Assembly: GCF_000518265.1 (NCBI RefSeq)
Contig: NZ_JADG01000003.1
Span: forward strand, 248,001-312,000
DNA: 64,000 nt
Source of the DNA: Actinomadura oligospora ATCC 43269
Lineage (GTDB): Bacteria; Actinomycetota; Actinomycetes; Streptosporangiales; Streptosporangiaceae
Direction of reading: 5' to 3'
Shown piece after piece: positions 60,800 through 64,000 of this stretch. Below the pieces are notes generated by a model. It was not told the DNA's origin and did no database searches. It was given only the letters and a program-made list of their open reading frames with translations. Made by a program: the position numbers and the translations under genes. Within the stretch, counting starts at the first letter, position 1, and each line of letters opens with the position of its first letter.

Positions 60800-62722
60800 A
60801 TGGGGATGCCCGGGATGCCGGGGAACGGCTGGCAGGTGATGGCCTCGTTCCGGCGGGACAGCTCGGTCACGCAGAAGAAGCTGGCCAAGGGGACCGTCAA
60901 GCGGATCGCCGGGTACGCCCGGCCCTACGTCCGCGACCTGGTGCTGTTCCTGGCGTTGAACGCGCTCGGCGCGGTGATCGTGGTGGCCAACCCGCTGCTG
61001 CTGAAGGGGATCATCGACCACGGGATCATCCCGCGCGACAAGGGCGTCGTGGTCGGCCTGGCGCTCACCGTGGCGGCCCTGGCGCTGCTGGAGGCCGTGC
61101 TCGGGCTCGCCCAGCGCTGGTACTCGGCGCGGATCGGCGAGGGCCTGATCTACGACCTGCGGACACAGGTGTTCGGGCACGTCCAGCGGCAGCCCGTCGC
61201 GTTCTTCATGCGCGCCCAGACCGGCTCGCTGATCAGCCGCCTCAACAGCGACGTGATCGGCGCGCAGCGGGCCCTGACGACCACGCTGTCCTCGGTGGTG
61301 TCCAACGTGATCAGCCTGGTCCTGGTGCTGGTCACGATGCTGGTGCTGTCCTGGCAGGTCACCCTGATCGCGCTCCTGCTGCTCCCGATCTTCGTGCTGC
61401 CCGCCAAGTGGGTCGGCAAGCGGCTGCAGGCCGTCAGCCGCGAGCAGATGCAGCTGGACGCCGAGATGAGCTCGCTGATGACCGAGCGGTTCAACGTCGC
61501 CGGGGCGATGCTCGCCAAGCTCTACGGCCGTCCGGCCGAGGAGGAGGAGACCTTCGCCGGACGGGCCGCCCGCGTCCGCGACATCGGCGTCGTCTCGGCC
61601 ATGTACGGCCGGGTGTTCTTCACCGCGCTGACCCTGGTCGCCGCGCTCGCGACCGCGATGGTCTACGGCGTCGGCGGCGCGCTGGTCGTGGACGGCAGCT
61701 TCCAGCTGGGCACCCTGGTCGCCCTCGCGACCCTGCTGACCCGCATGTACGGGCCGCTGACCGCGCTGTCCAACGTGCACGTGGACGTGATGACCGCACT
61801 GGTCAGCTTCGACCGCGTCTTCGAGGTGCTCGACCTCAAGCCGCTCATCGACGACAAGGACGACGCCACGCCGCTCACCGTGGACGAGGACGAGGCGCCC
61901 GCGATCGAGTTCGACCACGTGTCGTTCAGCTACCCGTCCGGCGAGGAGGTCTCGCTGGCCTCGCTGGAGTCGATCGCGCGCAGCGACACCGCGCCCGCCC
62001 GCGACGTGCTGTTCGACGTGGACTTCACCGCCGAGCCGGGACGGCTCGTCGCGCTGGTCGGGCCGTCGGGGGCGGGCAAGTCCACGATCACGCACCTGGT
62101 GTCGCGGCTGTACGACGTGTCCGGCGGCGCGCTCCGGATCGGCGGGCAGGACGTCCGGGACGTCACGCTCGACTCGCTCCGCGCCCGCGTCGGGGTCGTC
62201 AGCCAGGACGCGCACCTGTTCCACGACTCCATCCGCGAGAACATGCGGTACGCCCGTCCGGACGCGACCGACGAGCAGATCACCGCGGCGCTCGAGGCGG
62301 CGCAGGTCGGGGAGCTGATCGCCGACATGCCCGACGGCCTGGACACCGTGGTCGGCGACCGCGGCTACCGGCTGTCGGGCGGCGAGAAGCAGCGCCTGGC
62401 CATCGCCCGCCTGCTGCTCAAGGCCCCCTCGGTGGTCGTCCTGGACGAGGCGACCGCGCACCTGGACTCCGAGTCCGAGGCGGCCGTCCAGCGGGCCCTG
62501 GCGACCGCGCTCGCGGGCCGGACGTCCCTGGTGATCGCGCACCGGCTGTCCACGATCCGCGAGGCGGACCAGATCCTGGTGGTCGACGGCGGGCGGATCG
62601 TCGAGCACGGACGGCACGAGGACCTGCTCGCGGGCGGTGGCCTGTACGCCGAGCTGTACCGCACCCAGTTCGCCCGCCAGGAGGGACGAGCCGACGCCGC
62701 GCCCGCCCTCGCCGCCGACTGA
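60800..62722 (+). CDS. ABC exporter, fused permease-ATPase half-transporter
   Basis: 640 residues. Six helices (about 40-330) precede the ATPase: Walker A VGPSGAGKSTITHL, Q-loop VVSQDAHLF, signature LSGGEKQRLAIAR, Walker B VVVLDEATAHLD, His switch AHRLST. An insert with DDKDDATPLTVDEDE sits between the domains. It should dimerise; multidrug or lipid export. GGGAGGG lies five bases before the ATG. Confidence 0.93.
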   Translation: MGMPGMPGNGWQVMASFRRDSSVTQKKLAKGTVKRIAGYARPYVRDLVLFLALNALGAVIVVANPLLLKGIIDHGIIPRDKGVVVGLALTVAALALLEAVLGLAQRWYSARIGEGLIYDLRTQVFGHVQRQPVAFFMRAQTGSLISRLNSDVIGAQRALTTTLSSVVSNVISLVLVLVTMLVLSWQVTLIALLLLPIFVLPAKWVGKRLQAVSREQMQLDAEMSSLMTERFNVAGAMLAKLYGRPAEEEETFAGRAARVRDIGVVSAMYGRVFFTALTLVAALATAMVYGVGGALVVDGSFQLGTLVALATLLTRMYGPLTALSNVHVDVMTALVSFDRVFEVLDLKPLIDDKDDATPLTVDEDEAPAIEFDHVSFSYPSGEEVSLASLESIARSDTAPARDVLFDVDFTAEPGRLVALVGPSGAGKSTITHLVSRLYDVSGGALRIGGQDVRDVTLDSLRARVGVVSQDAHLFHDSIRENMRYARPDATDEQITAALEAAQVGELIADMPDGLDTVVGDRGYRLSGGEKQRLAIARLLLKAPSVVVLDEATAHLDSESEAAVQRALATALAGRTSLVIAHRLSTIREADQILVVDGGRIVEHGRHEDLLAGGGLYAELYRTQFARQEGRADAAPALAAD

Positions 62723-62794
62723 CCGCCGGACGGCCGACTGACCCGGTGTCGTCACCGGTCTCACGCCGCCGACCAGCCACGACGTCGCAATACC

Positions 62795-62810
62795 GTGATC
62801 GTGCGATCAC
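62795..62810. promoter_or_regulatory. 16-bp palindrome upstream of the repeat lipoprotein
   Basis: GTGATCG-TG-CGATCAC, perfect 7-bp arms. A second dyad, CTGTC-AACGC-GACAG, lies near 62828-62842. Probable operator region; it ends 54 bp before the start codon. Confidence 0.55.
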
Positions 62811-62864
62811 TTTCCGTAAGGTGATGTCTGTCAACGCGACAGAACAAACGGGGGGTGGCACGCG

Positions 62865-63461
62865 ATGACGAGAATGCGTACGACAGGGGCCGTGCTGATG
62901 CTGGCGGCGGTGGCCTTCGCGGGCGCGGCCTGCGGCGCGGACAAGGACGCGACCAGGGCCGAGGCCGGGGGCGCGGGCGGGATGGCGAAGGGGACCGAGA
63001 GCGCGGCGAACGCGAGGCCCAGGGCGATGGCCCCGGTGGCGGCGCATCAGGCGTCGGTGCACGTGGGCAGGACCTGCATGGACATCGGGGTGGTGGCCCG
63101 CTCGTCCGACGGCAAGGCCGCCATGTGCACCCTGAAGAACGGCGAGAAGCAGCCCCGCTGGACCGCCGCCCCCGCCGGGATCGCGCCCGCCGCCACGGGG
63201 AGCGTCCAGGTGGGCACCTACTGCTCGGACGCGGGCGCGGTCGGCCAGACCTCCGAGGGCAAGGGCGCGACCTGCACGAAGTCGAGCAACGGGGGACGGG
63301 CCCGGTGGGCTCCGGCGGAGACGGGCACCGTGACCGTTCCCGGGGCCGTCCGCCCGGGGGCGTTCTGCGCGCCGCAGGCCGCCAAGGGCAAGACCGCCCA
63401 GGGGGTCGGCTACACCTGCACCACGACGCCGAAGGACCAGCAGCCCCGCTGGCGGAAGTGA
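62865..63461 (+). CDS. Lipoprotein with three Cys-pair/RW repeats
   Basis: 198 residues. The signal sequence ends in the lipobox FAGAAC, giving an outer-face lipoprotein. After an Ala/Gly linker, three repeats of about 40 residues follow the pattern VG-x-x-C ... S/T-x-x-G-K ... C-T ... RW: VHVGRTC to PRWTA, VQVGTYC to ARWAP, VRPGAFC to PRWRK. Each has two Cys, likely one disulfide. The function is unknown; similar RW-ending repeats occur in other actinobacterial exported proteins. GGGGGTGG precedes the ATG. Confidence 0.8.
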   Translation: MTRMRTTGAVLMLAAVAFAGAACGADKDATRAEAGGAGGMAKGTESAANARPRAMAPVAAHQASVHVGRTCMDIGVVARSSDGKAAMCTLKNGEKQPRWTAAPAGIAPAATGSVQVGTYCSDAGAVGQTSEGKGATCTKSSNGGRARWAPAETGTVTVPGAVRPGAFCAPQAAKGKTAQGVGYTCTTTPKDQQPRWRK

Positions 63462-63610
63462 CCCCGCATCCAGGTTTTCCGGAATGTCGGACATCTCGGG
63501 TGTCGATGCGGTTTCCTGGGTCTTCCTTCCGGCGCGCCGGAGCGGCCACACGGCGGCCATGTCCGCGCACCACGATGGACGCCGCACCCGCGAGGTCCGA
63601 GGAGAAGATC

Positions 63611-63775
63611 ATGCGCGTGGAGATCCGCCCGGACCGGCTCGTCCGCACCGGGACGGGCCGGTACACGGTGCTCCTGGTGGGGCTCGGCGCGGCGGGGGTG
63701 GCGATCGGCTGGCTCGGGCCCGAGCTGCGCCGCGACGCCCGCCGCGTCCCCCTCGCCGACCCCGCCCGACGCTGA
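63611..63775 (+). CDS. Small single-helix membrane protein (54 residues)
   Basis: MRVEIRPDRLVRTGTGRY, a hydrophobic helix (TVLLVGLGAAGVAIGWLG) and a basic tail ELRRDARRVPLADPARR. GAGGAGAAG precedes the ATG at a good distance, which supports translation. No family is assigned. It ends 47 bp before a sulfotransferase stop on the other strand. Confidence 0.6.
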   Translation: MRVEIRPDRLVRTGTGRYTVLLVGLGAAGVAIGWLGPELRRDARRVPLADPARR

Positions 63776-63808
63776 CCTCCCCGCCCTGATCCGGCGGAGG
63801 CGGGGAGG
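63776..63808. terminator. Terminator hairpin at the convergent end
   Basis: CCTCCCCGCC (63776-63785) pairs with GGCGGGGAGG (63799-63808); loop of 13 bases. It can serve both converging genes. Confidence 0.6.
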
Positions 63809-63821
63809 GCGGAGGGACGGG

Positions 63822-64000
63822 TCAGTCGCTGAGGCGGTAGCCGAGGCGGTGCAGCTCGTTGCCCGCGATCCGCTCGACCTGGACGATCTGGCGCGGCGTG
63901 AGGCGGTCGCGCCAGATCCCGACGCGGCGCTCGGGGTCGGTGTGGTCGGCCGGGGCGCCGGACCGGACGAGCCCGGCCATCACGCCCGGCGACAGCGGCG
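63822..64000 (-). CDS. Sulfotransferase-family protein, C-terminal end (runs off the right edge)
   Basis: Only the last 59 codons are visible. The end VGIWRDRLTPRQIVQVERIA followed by GNELHRLGYRLSD resembles the C-terminus of PAPS-dependent sulfotransferases, where WR-x-x-L-x-x-x-x-I ends the cosubstrate fold and a helix with GY-x-L closes the chain. The active site lies outside the window, so this is a moderate call. Confidence 0.55.
   Translation of the reverse strand, partial: PLSPGVMAGLVRSGAPADHTDPERRVGIWRDRLTPRQIVQVERIAGNELHRLGYRLSD

Overview
The window is about 72% GC DNA from a filamentous-type actinomycete. GTG starts and apparently leaderless starts are common, 4-base ATGA/GTGA overlaps link many genes, and most terminators are long GC-rich hairpins without a strong T-tract. 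The order ctaA-prsW-ctaB / tkt-tal-pgi-zwf-opcA-pgl plus a sufRBD-CSU-sufT operon is a conserved actinobacterial block. Together with the orphan PrcB-like protein and the gene style it suggests the Streptosporangiales, probably Thermomonosporaceae (Actinomadura-like). That placement is inference. No mobile element, CRISPR array, tRNA or rRNA gene was recognised.

Layout. 1-4.5 kb (minus): a NarL-type two-component system, an ABC-2 transporter it probably controls, and the start of a second histidine kinase. 4.5-11.5 kb: single genes (SDR, secreted I36-like protein, GH3 glycosidase, CGNR regulator divergent from a RidA-family gene, L,D-transpeptidase lipoprotein, cysteine-free ML-domain protein). 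11.8-22.2 kb (minus): pentose-phosphate block tkt, tal, two PGI-like genes, zwf, opcA, pgl. 22.9-26.4 kb (plus): ctaB, prsW, ctaA. 26.5-32 kb (minus): polX, orphan proteasome beta subunit, drug-type ABC exporter and EamA exporter. 32.2-33.5 kb (plus): orphan F1-ATPase gamma-subunit paralogue and a DUF3040 protein. 34-42.9 kb (plus): arginine deiminase (ADI) pathway with three APC permeases and a universal stress protein. 43-49.7 kb (plus): SUF Fe-S cluster operon. 49.8-64 kb: methyltransferase, second two-component system, degenerate EAL-CBS protein, VOC protein, ABC-F, HTH protein, crotonase, X-Pro peptidase, ABC exporter, repeat lipoprotein, small membrane protein and the tail of a sulfotransferase.

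How the genes work together. The oxidative pentose-phosphate genes supply NADPH and pentoses. CtaB and CtaA make heme O and heme A for the aa3 oxidase. The suf operon builds Fe-S clusters under two visible controls: a DtxR/IdeR-like iron box and a SufR-like site over a leaderless start. The ADI genes convert arginine to ornithine, ammonia, CO2 and ATP, with exchange by APC permeases. An inverted repeat marks the control region of that operon.

Most notable signals: (i) two near-identical 18-bp operators, each 56 bp from a start codon, joining the first two-component system to its ABC transporter; (ii) a palindrome with overlapping -10 boxes between the CGNR regulator and the RidA gene; (iii) the orphan atpG; (iv) the orphan prcB; (v) the cytoplasmic cysteine-free ML protein; (vi) the double control of suf.
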